In this document: piece after piece, positions 6,864 to 14,854 of the stretch
Layout: each line of letters opens with the position of its first letter
How positions within the stretch are numbered: the stretch's first letter is position 1
Origin: JANSXG01 sp965652425
GTDB lineage: Bacteria; Planctomycetota; Phycisphaerae; Phycisphaerales; UBA1924
Assembly: GCA_965652425.1 (NCBI GenBank)
Contig: CBFGVX010000024.1
Coordinates: forward strand, 1-36,435
Direction of reading: 5' to 3'
DNA: 36,435 bases
The notes under the pieces: generated by a model
The model's database searches: none
Told to the model about the DNA's origin: nothing
The model's input: only the letters and a program-made list of their open reading frames with translations
Made by a program: the position numbers and the translations under genes

Positions 6864-9308
6864 ATGACGGAACGACAGGACGAGGCCTTGAACATGATCG
6901 AGCCCGAAGGCCCGGAGCGCCTGCGGATCAAGCGTGGTCCACGGGGCGGGTTCATCGGGTTTATCTCCGGCGTGCCGCTCGGGATCGCGCTTCTGTCGAT
7001 CCTGTTTGTCTACGCCTCGGTGGGGTCGGCGGGGATTGTCTACCCGATCCTCAGCGATGGCGGTCTGGCGTGGAAGCACGACATGATCCGCCAGTGGCGG
7101 GTGTTCGAGCTGACCGAGTTCGAGTGGTTCCACACCTGGTTCTTCATTGGTCTGTGCGCGGCGATCTGCATCAACCTGACGCTCGCGACCGTGCTCAGGA
7201 TCCCGTTCAACGCGCTCAAGGCGGGGGTGTGGATGATCCATGGCGGCATCATCATTATGTCGATCGGGAGCGTGATCTATTTCGGAACGAAGGTCGAAGG
7301 CGATGCTCCGGTGATCCGCAGGCAGGTGGCGATCACGATGCCGGACGGTGCCGAGATCTCGATGCCCGCGCTCACCGGCGTTCAGAAGAGCCATAAGAGC
7401 GATGGGGGGGAGTACTCCTTCGAAGTGTTCTCGATTCTGCCACAGTACGAACTGCTGTCGGGGGATCTGAAGGGCACGCAGGACTTCGCGGTGACTGTGC
7501 GGGTGACGCAGCCCGATGGGAGCGTGTTCTTCCGGCAGCTTCTGGCGAATCACCCGCAGTACACCGAAGACTCGATCGAGGTGGATCCGTCCATGAACGG
7601 AGGACGGCCGATGCAACGGGTGAGGAATCTGCCGCAGTTCGGCGGTGAAGCGCTCGTGCGTGATGATCTGGTGATGGGGCTGGAGTATCTGCCCCAGGAT
7701 TCGTTCTGGATCAAGGACAGTTGGGCGCTGCACCTGAGAGAGGTGGGCAGCGAGGAGTGGATCGAGCGCCCGATCCGGAATCTGCCTCGGTACAACGACT
7801 ACATCCCTCAGATCACGGATATCTGGGCGTCGCTGGAACGGGAGTACCCGGTCATGCCGCTGAACATTGCGGTTCGGTCGGCCAGCGATGCCGATCCTCT
7901 GGCCGGAGAGGTGATCCGGATTCACGGGTATCTGCGGTACGCGGTTGAGCAGGAGCGGTTCGTTTCCGGGGGTGATGAGTTCAACCCGCTGCTGGACCTG
8001 CAGCTGCTGACGGCCGATGGGCAACGCTCCAATTTCCAGTTGCTCGCGCTGGACCCCATCAGACGGACCGGCGCGGAGGGCAACCTCGGGTTTTTCTGGG
8101 CTGAGGACGAAGAGCAGTATCAGGCAATTCTGGACGATGCCGGTCCGGCGCGGCTGGAGTTCACGGTGCGCGGTGCTGACGGGGAATCGGTCACCGTTCG
8201 CGAGCGGATCGTCGAGTTGGAACTGGAGCAGGCCGAGCCGACCCTGAAACGGATCGGGGACACCGGTTGGCAGTACCGGGTGCAGTCTGTCGCGAATGAC
8301 CTGGAGATCCGGACCGGGATCCCCTCGAACTTCGCGATCGTGGAAATCTTCTCGCCGCAGGGCGACCGGATCGTGCGTTACGCGGCGACCAACCCGCGCG
8401 AGACGCGGGATATCGACGCGAGCGCGGAGCCGCCGTATGTGATGCCCGATCCTCGGATCGAGGTGCTGTATTCGCGTGTCCGGATGCCGGCGATCAGTTT
8501 CGTCGGGCGGGAGGGGGATCCGAATTTCACGATGGTCGAGCGGCTGCGGAGCGGCGGCGTTCGTCAGCAGACGATCCGCAGGGGGGACTCGATCGATCTG
8601 GGCGGCGGGAACGAGTTGCGCCTGACCCGGTTTTCTCCGAACGCGGTGGCCGAGCGCAAGCCCGTGATCGTTCCGGAGCAGCAGCGGAACGCCGATGTCG
8701 ATCGCTCGCATCATTACGCCATGGTCAAGGTCGCGATCGGCGAGCAGGAGATTTGGTTGCCGTTTCACAAGTACACGGAGATGTCCGAATCGCTCGCCGC
8801 GGCGGGACTGACTCGGTACGAGCCGACGGTGTTCACCCTGGAGGATGGTCGCTCGATCGAGGTGATGTTCGGTCGGCAGCGTCGGGATCTGCCCGCTCCG
8901 GTGGTGCTGGAGGAGTTCATCCTGACTTCGCACATCGGGGGCTTCACGGGCGAGACCTCGCAGATCCGCAACTGGACCAGCGATCTGAAGTTCGTCGGGG
9001 ACGATGGCACGCTGGTTCGCAAGAGTGTGTCGGTGAACAAGCCGAGCGAGTTCGGCGACCTGTGGTACTTCCAGTCTTTCTGGGATGCGCCGAGGGTAGA
9101 GGGCGGGCGGCAGACCTCGGCGGGGATGGCGTTCACGGGGCTGGGCATCGGCAACCGTGAGGGAGTGTGGACCGCGCTGATCGGTTCGACGCTCTCGGTC
9201 ATCGGCATGATTTACACCTTCTATGTCAAGCCGATCATCAAGCGGCGCAGGCGCGAGCGCGTTCTTGCCGGACTCGCGCAGACTCAGACGAACGGAGCGC
9301 TCTCGTGA
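6864..9308 (+). CDS. ResB-like cytochrome c biogenesis protein (Ccs1)
   Basis: ResB/Ccs1 works with CcsA in system II: together they move haem outwards and ligate it to CXXCH motifs of apocytochromes. The 814-residue protein has the ResB membrane layout. Three N-terminal segments (GFISGVPLGIALLSILFVYA; WFFIGLCAAICINLTLATVL; VWMIHGGIIIMSIGSVIYF, with a His in the third) precede a very long periplasmic domain. A last membrane segment (ALIGSTLSVIGMIYTFYV) is followed by a basic RRRRER tail. The periplasmic domain of about 650 residues is larger than in typical ResB proteins (total near 450-600). It ends as part of GTGA, overlapping ccsA. The start is uncertain: ATG 6864 has a GGGG upstream, and ATG 6894 has GAGG at 8-nt spacing. 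Homology is inferred from layout and partner gene. Confidence 0.85.
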   Translation: MTERQDEALNMIEPEGPERLRIKRGPRGGFIGFISGVPLGIALLSILFVYASVGSAGIVYPILSDGGLAWKHDMIRQWRVFELTEFEWFHTWFFIGLCAAICINLTLATVLRIPFNALKAGVWMIHGGIIIMSIGSVIYFGTKVEGDAPVIRRQVAITMPDGAEISMPALTGVQKSHKSDGGEYSFEVFSILPQYELLSGDLKGTQDFAVTVRVTQPDGSVFFRQLLANHPQYTEDSIEVDPSMNGGRPMQRVRNLPQFGGEALVRDDLVMGLEYLPQDSFWIKDSWALHLREVGSEEWIERPIRNLPRYNDYIPQITDIWASLEREYPVMPLNIAVRSASDADPLAGEVIRIHGYLRYAVEQERFVSGGDEFNPLLDLQLLTADGQRSNFQLLALDPIRRTGAEGNLGFFWAEDEEQYQAILDDAGPARLEFTVRGADGESVTVRERIVELELEQAEPTLKRIGDTGWQYRVQSVANDLEIRTGIPSNFAIVEIFSPQGDRIVRYAATNPRETRDIDASAEPPYVMPDPRIEVLYSRVRMPAISFVGREGDPNFTMVERLRSGGVRQQTIRRGDSIDLGGGNELRLTRFSPNAVAERKPVIVPEQQRNADVDRSHHYAMVKVAIGEQEIWLPFHKYTEMSESLAAAGLTRYEPTVFTLEDGRSIEVMFGRQRRDLPAPVVLEEFILTSHIGGFTGETSQIRNWTSDLKFVGDDGTLVRKSVSVNKPSEFGDLWYFQSFWDAPRVEGGRQTSAGMAFTGLGIGNREGVWTALIGSTLSVIGMIYTFYVKPIIKRRRRERVLAGLAQTQTNGALS

Positions 9309-11068
9309 ACACTCGACCGTTGCATGTGCTGATCGGGGCGGTGCTCGCCGCGTGTTTCTCGGTGCTCATCGTGGCGATGGTGACACGGCCGACGCCGCTG
9401 GAGCCGGGGTCGTTCGCGTCGGAGCTGGATCTGCGTCCGTTGGATCGGATCGCGGTGTACCACCAGGGGCGCCTGAAATCGTTCGAGTCGTTCTCGAATG
9501 AACTGCTTGGATTCGTTTCCGGGCGTGCGAAGTATCAGGGGCTGCCCCGCGACCTGCTGTACATGGACATGATGTTCCGTGCGCCTGCCTATCAGGACGC
9601 GGACCTTGTGTACATCAAGAACAAGCCGATGCGTGCCGAGATCGCCGAGGCGCTGCGGGGCGGCCACGCGTTCGCACACGCCCAGGAGGCGGGACTCGAT
9701 GAGCGGTTGGACCGGTTTGTTGAATCGGGACTGATCTCCGTTCGTCTGCTCTCGGACCCCCGGGTGGATGCGCTGAAAGACGAATGGCGGGCGGACCTGA
9801 TCAAGACCGCGAAATTTGTCGAGCAGATGGATTCTGCGATGGGTGTGGTCAACCAGAACACGCTGGCCGGACTTCTGCGCGTCGTGCCGCCTCCGTCGGG
9901 AGATCCGAACGAGCCGTGGCTGTCGGTTCGGGATATTCAGATCTGGATGGTCAACCCCGAGCAGGTGCGTCCGGAGGCCGCGCGTATCTTCAATGCGATG
10001 CCCGCCCAGCTGCGCGACGATCTTCTGATGCAGTGGCAGGAACTGGTCGGCGCGTGGCTCCGCGAGGATGCCGATCAGGCCAACCGAGCGATCGTGGGCT
10101 TCTCGAAACTGCTGCCTCGCGTGTCGCCGGAGCTCTACCCGGATCAGGCGAGGATGAAGTGGGAGGGCATGTACTTCCAGCTCAAGAACCTGACCTGGGT
10201 TTGGCTGGTGTACCTGCTGTCGTGCGTGTTTCTTCTGATGGCGACCGTGTACAAATGGGACACCGCCCGCGGTCTGGGGCTTGGCATGTTCGGGGTGGCG
10301 TTCGCGCTGCACACCGGCTCGATCGGTCTTCGCTGGTGGGTTTCGGGGCGCTGGCCGAACTCGAACATGTTCGAGGCGGTGACGACGGCGTTCTGGTTCG
10401 GCGCGGCGTGTGCGGTGCTTCTGGAGATCTGGGGCCGTCGTACGCCGTTCCGCAATCTTTTCGTGCTCTCGGGTGCGGTGGGCAGCATGGTCGCGATGAT
10501 GTCGGCCAACTTCTCTTCGAAGCTCGACGCGAGCATCAACAACATGATGCCGGTGCTGCACGATCTGTGGCTGTACATCCATACGAATGTGATCATCGCC
10601 AGCTACGCGCTGATCTTCATGGCGGCGGTGTCGAGCTTGCTCTACCTCGGCTGGCGCATGCTGGGGGGACCGGCTGACTACGCCCGCGTCGGCGGGACGG
10701 AGATGCTCATGGAAGCCGCGGCGAAGAAGTCCACGCGGGTGGGCAAGCGCCGGGCGGCGACGCTGGGCGAGGTGTTCGACGGCGCGACGCTGGTGCTCGT
10801 CGAGTTCTCGTTCGTCCTGCTGTGGGCCGGCATCGTCATGGGCGCGATCTGGGCCGATCACTCGTGGGGCCGGCCGTGGGGCTGGGACCCCAAGGAAGTG
10901 TTCGCGCTCAACACCTTCCTGGTGTTCGTGATCATGCTGCATGTCCGGTTGAAATCGAAGGACAAGGGGCTGTGGACGGCGCTGCTGGCGCTGGTCGGCG
11001 CGGCGGTCATGGCCTTCAACTGGATCGTGATCAACTTCGTGATCTCGGGTCTGCACAGTTACGCCTGA
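9305..11068 (+). CDS. ccsA: cytochrome c biogenesis protein CcsA (CcsB), haem handling
   Basis: This is the haem-handling partner of ResB. The GTG at 9305 overlaps the resB stop (GTGA) and has GGAG at 9294-9297 with 7-nt spacing, which settles the start and shows translational coupling. The 587-residue protein has an N-terminal membrane anchor (about 7-25), then about 270 residues outside the membrane containing LDRIAVYHQGRLKSFESFSN and GRAKYQGLPRDLL. I recognise that segment from fused CcsBA proteins, where it lies between the ResB and CcsA parts. The membrane part follows, with HTGSIGLRWW, SNMFEAVTTAFW, LHDLWLYIHTNVIIASYA and the haem-binding WWD-type motif WADHSWGRPWGWDPKE. The pair looks like a CcsBA fusion split into two genes. 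Confidence 0.95.
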   Translation: MNTRPLHVLIGAVLAACFSVLIVAMVTRPTPLEPGSFASELDLRPLDRIAVYHQGRLKSFESFSNELLGFVSGRAKYQGLPRDLLYMDMMFRAPAYQDADLVYIKNKPMRAEIAEALRGGHAFAHAQEAGLDERLDRFVESGLISVRLLSDPRVDALKDEWRADLIKTAKFVEQMDSAMGVVNQNTLAGLLRVVPPPSGDPNEPWLSVRDIQIWMVNPEQVRPEAARIFNAMPAQLRDDLLMQWQELVGAWLREDADQANRAIVGFSKLLPRVSPELYPDQARMKWEGMYFQLKNLTWVWLVYLLSCVFLLMATVYKWDTARGLGLGMFGVAFALHTGSIGLRWWVSGRWPNSNMFEAVTTAFWFGAACAVLLEIWGRRTPFRNLFVLSGAVGSMVAMMSANFSSKLDASINNMMPVLHDLWLYIHTNVIIASYALIFMAAVSSLLYLGWRMLGGPADYARVGGTEMLMEAAAKKSTRVGKRRAATLGEVFDGATLVLVEFSFVLLWAGIVMGAIWADHSWGRPWGWDPKEVFALNTFLVFVIMLHVRLKSKDKGLWTALLALVGAAVMAFNWIVINFVISGLHSYA

Positions 11069-11079
11069 TTGAGGCGTGT

Positions 11080-11712
11080 TCAGTTGAGCATGCGCAGCAG
11101 GAAGCGGCGGTTCTCGAAGACGATGTCCATGCTGTGAAAGGTGGTCTCGTTGGCGCGGCCGCCGGGGATGGTGAGCCGGTAGGCGTTTCTTCCGAGTCGC
11201 CGAAAATCCGCGCCGGGGGTCTGGTCGCCGGCGGGAACCATTGAGAGAAGCTGGGTGATGTCGCGCGCGTAGCGTTTGATGAATTCGACGGATTCTCTGG
11301 GGTCAAGATCTCGCTCGCTGTACGCCTCTTTGAGTTTCTCGCTGAGCAGTTGGTCGTAGATCAGGTCCCATTCTTCATCGCGGATGGTTCTGCGGAGGTG
11401 GAACACCAGCTCGCCGGGAGAGCGCGTGACCAGCACGATGTCACCGTTTTCGAGCTCGCGCCGGAGTTCGAGCCCGTCCACCGGAACGCCGGGCAGGGGG
11501 CCGTAGAGGCGAGCGGCGACCGAGCGGAGGTCGTCGGCCCGGCGCGGCGTTGCGCCACCGTCGGGTCGGATGCCGCCTTCTGCGCCCTCGATGTTCTGCA
11601 GCCCGCCCCGAACCGCGACCACCCGGGTGGTGGGGGTGCAGCCGATGGTCGCGGTCAGGACCGCACCCGCCAGAACGAGGATCGTCGCGGAATGTATCGA
11701 GCGAGGACGCAT
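11080..11712 (-). CDS. predicted lipoprotein of unknown function
   Basis: The 210-residue protein starts with a basic N-terminus, a hydrophobic stretch (ILVLAGAVLTA) and a lipobox-like TATIGC, so it is probably lipid-anchored at an envelope membrane. After a Gly/Arg-rich linker (about 30-60) comes an alpha/beta-looking segment with ELENGDIVLVTRSPGELVFH and a C-terminal ENRRFLLRMLN. I do not recognise the family. Its ATG shares the A of the nadB stop (TGATG at 11710-11714), so translation is coupled to nadB even though no functional link to NAD synthesis is evident. An in-frame GTG directly before the ATG is an alternative start. It converges on ccsA with 11 nt between them. Confidence 0.8.
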   Translation of the reverse strand: MRPRSIHSATILVLAGAVLTATIGCTPTTRVVAVRGGLQNIEGAEGGIRPDGGATPRRADDLRSVAARLYGPLPGVPVDGLELRRELENGDIVLVTRSPGELVFHLRRTIRDEEWDLIYDQLLSEKLKEAYSERDLDPRESVEFIKRYARDITQLLSMVPAGDQTPGADFRRLGRNAYRLTIPGGRANETTFHSMDIVFENRRFLLRMLN

Positions 11713-13409
11713 CACTGTGGTACGACTCGCGGCTCGTCGGCGGGTTCCTCACGCTGCAGATGGGGTACCCACCGAAGGGATGACTCGGTTCTGGTCAGCA
11801 GATCGTGGAGCGCTCCGTCGGGCGAGAGATCCGGGAAGTCCCTGCGGCGATGGCAGCCCCGGGACTCTTCGCGGGCATGGGCCGAGTTCACGATCAGCCC
11901 GGCGAGCAGGAGCATGTTCTGCGTTTCCCAGCCGAACGGTTCGTCGAAGATCTTGTCGAGCGTGTAGCGTCCCCAGAATTCGCACATCTCCGCCGTGTCG
12001 GCCAGCGCGGTGCCGTTGCGTTCGATGCCGACATTGCGCCACATGGCCGAGCGCAGAGATGTTCGCACATCGCTGAGGTCCAGCTCGCCTCGGTGGGAGG
12101 TCGGGACATCCGAAACGATCTTCATTGGGTTTCGGCCCCCGGCGGATTGGCCGTTGCCGGTCGAGGCCTCGGCTGCGGCACGCCCCGCGGCTTCACCCAT
12201 GACCAGCGCTTCGAGAAGAGAGTTGCTGGCGAGGCGATTCGCGCCGTGCAGGCCGGTCGCGGCTACTTCGCCGACGGCGAAGAGGTTCGGCACGCTCGTG
12301 CGACCCTCGAGATCGGTCATGACCCCGCCGACCATGTAGTGCGCGGCGGGGTTGACAGGGATCAGGTCGCGGGAGGGGTCGAGATCGAACTGCTGGAGGC
12401 GCTCGTGAATCCCGGGGAAGCGTGACTGGAAGTCGGAGAGGTGGCGCGCGTCGAGCCAGACATGCGATCCGCCGCGTTCACGGAGGGTGGAATAGATCCC
12501 CGCCGCGACGACATCGCGGGGCGCGAGCTCCGCGAGTTCGTGCAGATCGACCATGAAGCGGTTCATGTCCGGATCGAGGAGGTAGGCCCCTTCGCCTCGA
12601 ACAGCTTCGGAAACGAGCAGACGCTCGGCCCCGGCGATGTAGAGGGTGGTGGGGTGGAACTGCATGAAGGCGGCATCGGCGAGGGTCGCCCCGGCCCGGT
12701 ACGCCGCGACAAGCCCGTCGCCGGTCGCTCCGGGCGGGTTGGAGCTTTCGCGCCAGACCGTGCCGCATCCGCCGGAAGCGAGGATGGTCGTGGTCGCCCA
12801 GATGACCTGGAGCCCGTATTTGCGGTGAAAGGTGATCGCGCCCAGACACGGCGAGCCGGGTGACTCGGAGGGAGTGAGCAGGTCCAGCACGAAGCATTCG
12901 TCGAAGATGCGGACTTCGGGGGATGGCGCGAGGGCTGCGGCGAGGACCCGGCCCAGTTCGGCCCCGGTCGCATCGCCGTCGGCGTGGATGATGCGTCGGT
13001 TGGAATGGCCGCCCTCCTGCGCGAGTTCGATGGATCCGTCGGAGTCGCGATCGACACGGAAGCCGAGGCCGAGTAAGGATTTGAGGACCAGCGGGCCTTG
13101 CTCGCAGATGTGGCGAACAGCGGTTTCATCGCACAGTCCGGCCCCCGCGGTGAGGGTGTCCTGGACATGGGAATCGATCGAGTCGGCGCGGTCCAGCACG
13201 CCGGCGATACCGCCCTGGGCCCAGGCCGTGTTGCTGGCGGTGAGTTGGCCCTTTGCCACGACGATTACCTCGCCTCGGCGCGATGCTTCGCGAGCGGCGG
13301 TCAGGCCCGCCGCACCGGCACCGATCACGAGGGTATCGGTGAAGATCTGGGGGAGTAGCGAGGTGCGGAACGGGATGAGGTATCGGCGGTGGCCGAGCGC
13401 GAAGTCCAT
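11712..13409 (-). CDS. nadB: L-aspartate oxidase NadB
   Basis: NadB oxidises L-aspartate to iminoaspartate with FAD, the first step of de novo NAD synthesis; NadA then makes quinolinate. The 565-residue protein has the FAD dinucleotide-binding motif VIGAGAAGLTAA near residues 29-40. It also carries the family blocks SNTAWAQGGIAGVL, EGGHSNRRIIHADGDATGAE, LASGGCGTVWRESSNPPGAT, FMQFHPTTLY, HYMVGGVMTDLEGRTSVPNL and LFAVGEVAATGLHGANRLAS. The C-terminal helical domain (about 440-540) is present. nadC is found at 24.0 kb and nadA is not in the window. ATG 13409 has no ribosome binding site but has a TAGACT hexamer ending 6 nt upstream. Its stop overlaps the lipoprotein start. Confidence 0.97.
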   Translation of the reverse strand: MDFALGHRRYLIPFRTSLLPQIFTDTLVIGAGAAGLTAAREASRRGEVIVVAKGQLTASNTAWAQGGIAGVLDRADSIDSHVQDTLTAGAGLCDETAVRHICEQGPLVLKSLLGLGFRVDRDSDGSIELAQEGGHSNRRIIHADGDATGAELGRVLAAALAPSPEVRIFDECFVLDLLTPSESPGSPCLGAITFHRKYGLQVIWATTTILASGGCGTVWRESSNPPGATGDGLVAAYRAGATLADAAFMQFHPTTLYIAGAERLLVSEAVRGEGAYLLDPDMNRFMVDLHELAELAPRDVVAAGIYSTLRERGGSHVWLDARHLSDFQSRFPGIHERLQQFDLDPSRDLIPVNPAAHYMVGGVMTDLEGRTSVPNLFAVGEVAATGLHGANRLASNSLLEALVMGEAAGRAAAEASTGNGQSAGGRNPMKIVSDVPTSHRGELDLSDVRTSLRSAMWRNVGIERNGTALADTAEMCEFWGRYTLDKIFDEPFGWETQNMLLLAGLIVNSAHAREESRGCHRRRDFPDLSPDGALHDLLTRTESSLRWVPHLQREEPADEPRVVPQ

Positions 13410-13415
13410 GGGGTG

Positions 13416-13421
13416 AGTCTA
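13416..13421 (-). promoter_or_regulatory. candidate -10 element before nadB, leaderless type (TAGACT)
   Basis: TAGACT on the minus strand ends 6 nt before the nadB ATG. The 65-nt gap to the preceding gene contains no Shine-Dalgarno sequence at the start. No -35 box is recognisable. Confidence 0.4.
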
Positions 13422-13474
13422 ACGGGAACGAAGCGGTGGATTCGGCGTTGAGTCGATGGGAGGCGCAGCGACCA

Positions 13475-14134
13475 TCAGCCCCCGGTGCAGCGGCATCCCG
13501 GTCCGCAACCTACGGCGGTGAGGTTCGCCGCTTCCGGGCCGCAGATCAGGTCGAGTTTTCGCCGGAGGAACCAGGCGTGGTGTTCAAGGTGGCGTGCGGC
13601 GTACTCGACGAGGCGGCGGAGCGTGACCTCGCCCCGTTCGGGATGGTGGGCCATTCGATCGAACGCCTGCTCGGGCAGGGTCGCCAGCCACTGGCCGCTC
13701 CAGCGGCGGAGGGTGTGGAGCATGGCGATGTACCCTCCCGCCGGCACGACCGGGCCGGCCAGACTGCCGGGAATCTGCTGCGCGGTTGGCTCGTAGATGC
13801 CCGAGCGGAGGAAGGCGTGTTCATCAAACAGGGTGAGCATCGGGCGTTCCTCGGCGATGGTCCGTCGCATTCGGGTCGCGAACACGAGGTCGGCATCGGT
13901 GATGTGGCCCAGCAAGGTGCGGCAGGACCATGAACCGGCTCCTTCGGCCGGATCGAACTCGCGATCCAGCCGCTCGTCGTCGAGACCCAGCACCCTCGCA
14001 TCAAGCACATGGCTGGCGGTGCGGTAGCGTTCGATCAGGTGCAGCAGGGGCATCGACTCGAACAGCTCAAGGCACGGCGGGTTCGCGGAGGGGCTTTGGG
14101 CGGGTGTGGATTGGGTTTGGGCATCGGCGGTCAT
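13475..14134 (-). CDS. DinB-fold protein with Cys-rich C-terminal tail
   Basis: The 219-residue protein resembles the DinB/YfiT-like four-helix family, which includes metal-dependent thiol transferases and many proteins of unknown role. Typical features are a first helix with LLHLIERYRTASHVLDARVLG, the mid-protein His in CRTLLGHITDADLV, and the late HLEHHAWFLRR helix; these His residues are the usual metal ligands. Unusually, it ends with CGPGCRCTGG, a tail of three close Cys residues that could bind metal or serve as a redox site. ATG 14134 was chosen because the frame upstream (to 14224) is not protein-like and a TATCCT hexamer ends 8 nt before it. The substrate is unknown. Confidence 0.8.
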   Translation of the reverse strand: MTADAQTQSTPAQSPSANPPCLELFESMPLLHLIERYRTASHVLDARVLGLDDERLDREFDPAEGAGSWSCRTLLGHITDADLVFATRMRRTIAEERPMLTLFDEHAFLRSGIYEPTAQQIPGSLAGPVVPAGGYIAMLHTLRRWSGQWLATLPEQAFDRMAHHPERGEVTLRRLVEYAARHLEHHAWFLRRKLDLICGPEAANLTAVGCGPGCRCTGG

Positions 14135-14142
14135 AGGTTCGT

Positions 14143-14148
14143 AGGATA
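14143..14148 (-). promoter_or_regulatory. candidate -10 element before dinB-like gene, leaderless type (TATCCT)
   Basis: TATCCT on minus ends 8 nt before ATG 14134. On the plus strand TAGGAT (14142-14147) overlaps it almost completely and faces purN, so one site could act as a symmetric bidirectional promoter. Confidence 0.4.
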
Positions 14149-14230
14149 CGCGCCCGAGCCGGTTCAGGCCCGGATGATTCCCGATCCCACCGAGCCGAGC
14201 GTGCCCCCCAACGACCAGAACCAAGCCGAG

Positions 14231-14797
14231 ATGTCGCCGATCCCGATCGCGGTGTTCGTTTCCGGGGGCGGGAGGACGCTGCGCAATATCGCCTCGGCGA
14301 TCGATGATGGAACGGTTCCCGCCCGAATCGTGCTGGTGGTGGCGACCCGGGAGTGTCCGGGTGCGGCCTTTGCCCGCGAGCGGGGGATCAGGACGGTGAT
14401 CGACGGCTCACTCGATTCCGCCTCAGAAGTGGGGGATCTTCTGCGTGAGTCGGGTGCGGCATGGGCGGTGCTGGCGGGGTATGTGCGCCTGCTGCCCATT
14501 CCAGACGAGTATCGTGGCCGGGTGGTGAATATCCACCCCTCGCTGCTCCCGAGGCATGGCGGGCAGGGGATGTACGGCACTCGTGTTCACCGTGCGGTTC
14601 TGGCCGCCGGGGATGAGACAAGCGGCTGCACGGTCCATCTGGCGGACGGGGAGTACGACCGTGGTGAGATCGTGGCTCAGGCGAGTTGCCCGGTGCTGCC
14701 GGGAGATACTCCGGAGTCGCTGGCGGCTCGGGTGTTCGAGCTGGAGACGCGGCTGTATCCGGAAGCGCTCGCAGGATTGTTCAGGCGGGGCCGCTAG
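14231..14797 (+). CDS. purN: phosphoribosylglycinamide formyltransferase PurN
   Basis: PurN transfers a formyl group from 10-formyl-THF to GAR in purine synthesis. The 188-residue protein opens with the phosphate-binding SGGGRTLRNI, where most PurN have SGxGSN. It carries VLAGYVRLLP, the catalytic VNIHPSLLPRHGGQGMYG (Asn and His) and EYDRGEIVAQ with the catalytic Asp. The GMYG form of the loop is the one I associate with Bacteroidetes-type PurN. ATG 14231 places the first strand right at the start, as in the family; ATG 14174 would add 19 residues (MIPDPTEPSVPPNDQ...) not seen in PurN. Neither has a strong ribosome binding site. It is divergent from the dinB-like gene and 57 nt upstream of the DUF502 gene. 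Confidence 0.93.
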   Translation: MSPIPIAVFVSGGGRTLRNIASAIDDGTVPARIVLVVATRECPGAAFARERGIRTVIDGSLDSASEVGDLLRESGAAWAVLAGYVRLLPIPDEYRGRVVNIHPSLLPRHGGQGMYGTRVHRAVLAAGDETSGCTVHLADGEYDRGEIVAQASCPVLPGDTPESLAARVFELETRLYPEALAGLFRRGR

Positions 14798-14820
14798 ATC
14801 ATGGCTGGGGTCTGAACGAG

Positions 14821-14826
14821 TACACT
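14821..14826 (+). promoter_or_regulatory. candidate -10 element before DUF502 gene (TACACT)
   Basis: TACACT lies 28 nt before ATG 14855 in the 57-nt purN-DUF502 gap. The string TACACTCTCCG is identical to the one upstream of rplS (775-785). Confidence 0.4.
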
Positions 14827-14854
14827 CTCCGCCACCGCCCGAATCCGGACACCC

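Noticed and set aside
6858..8933. 691-residue open frame on minus, antisense to resB
   Set aside because: Composition is typical of an antisense shadow (rich in Arg, His, Pro, Asp), with no membrane or domain pattern; resB on plus explains the region.
9284..11056. 590-residue open frame on minus, antisense to ccsA
   Set aside because: It is an Arg/His/Gln-rich shadow of ccsA, which has clear motifs and a ribosome site.
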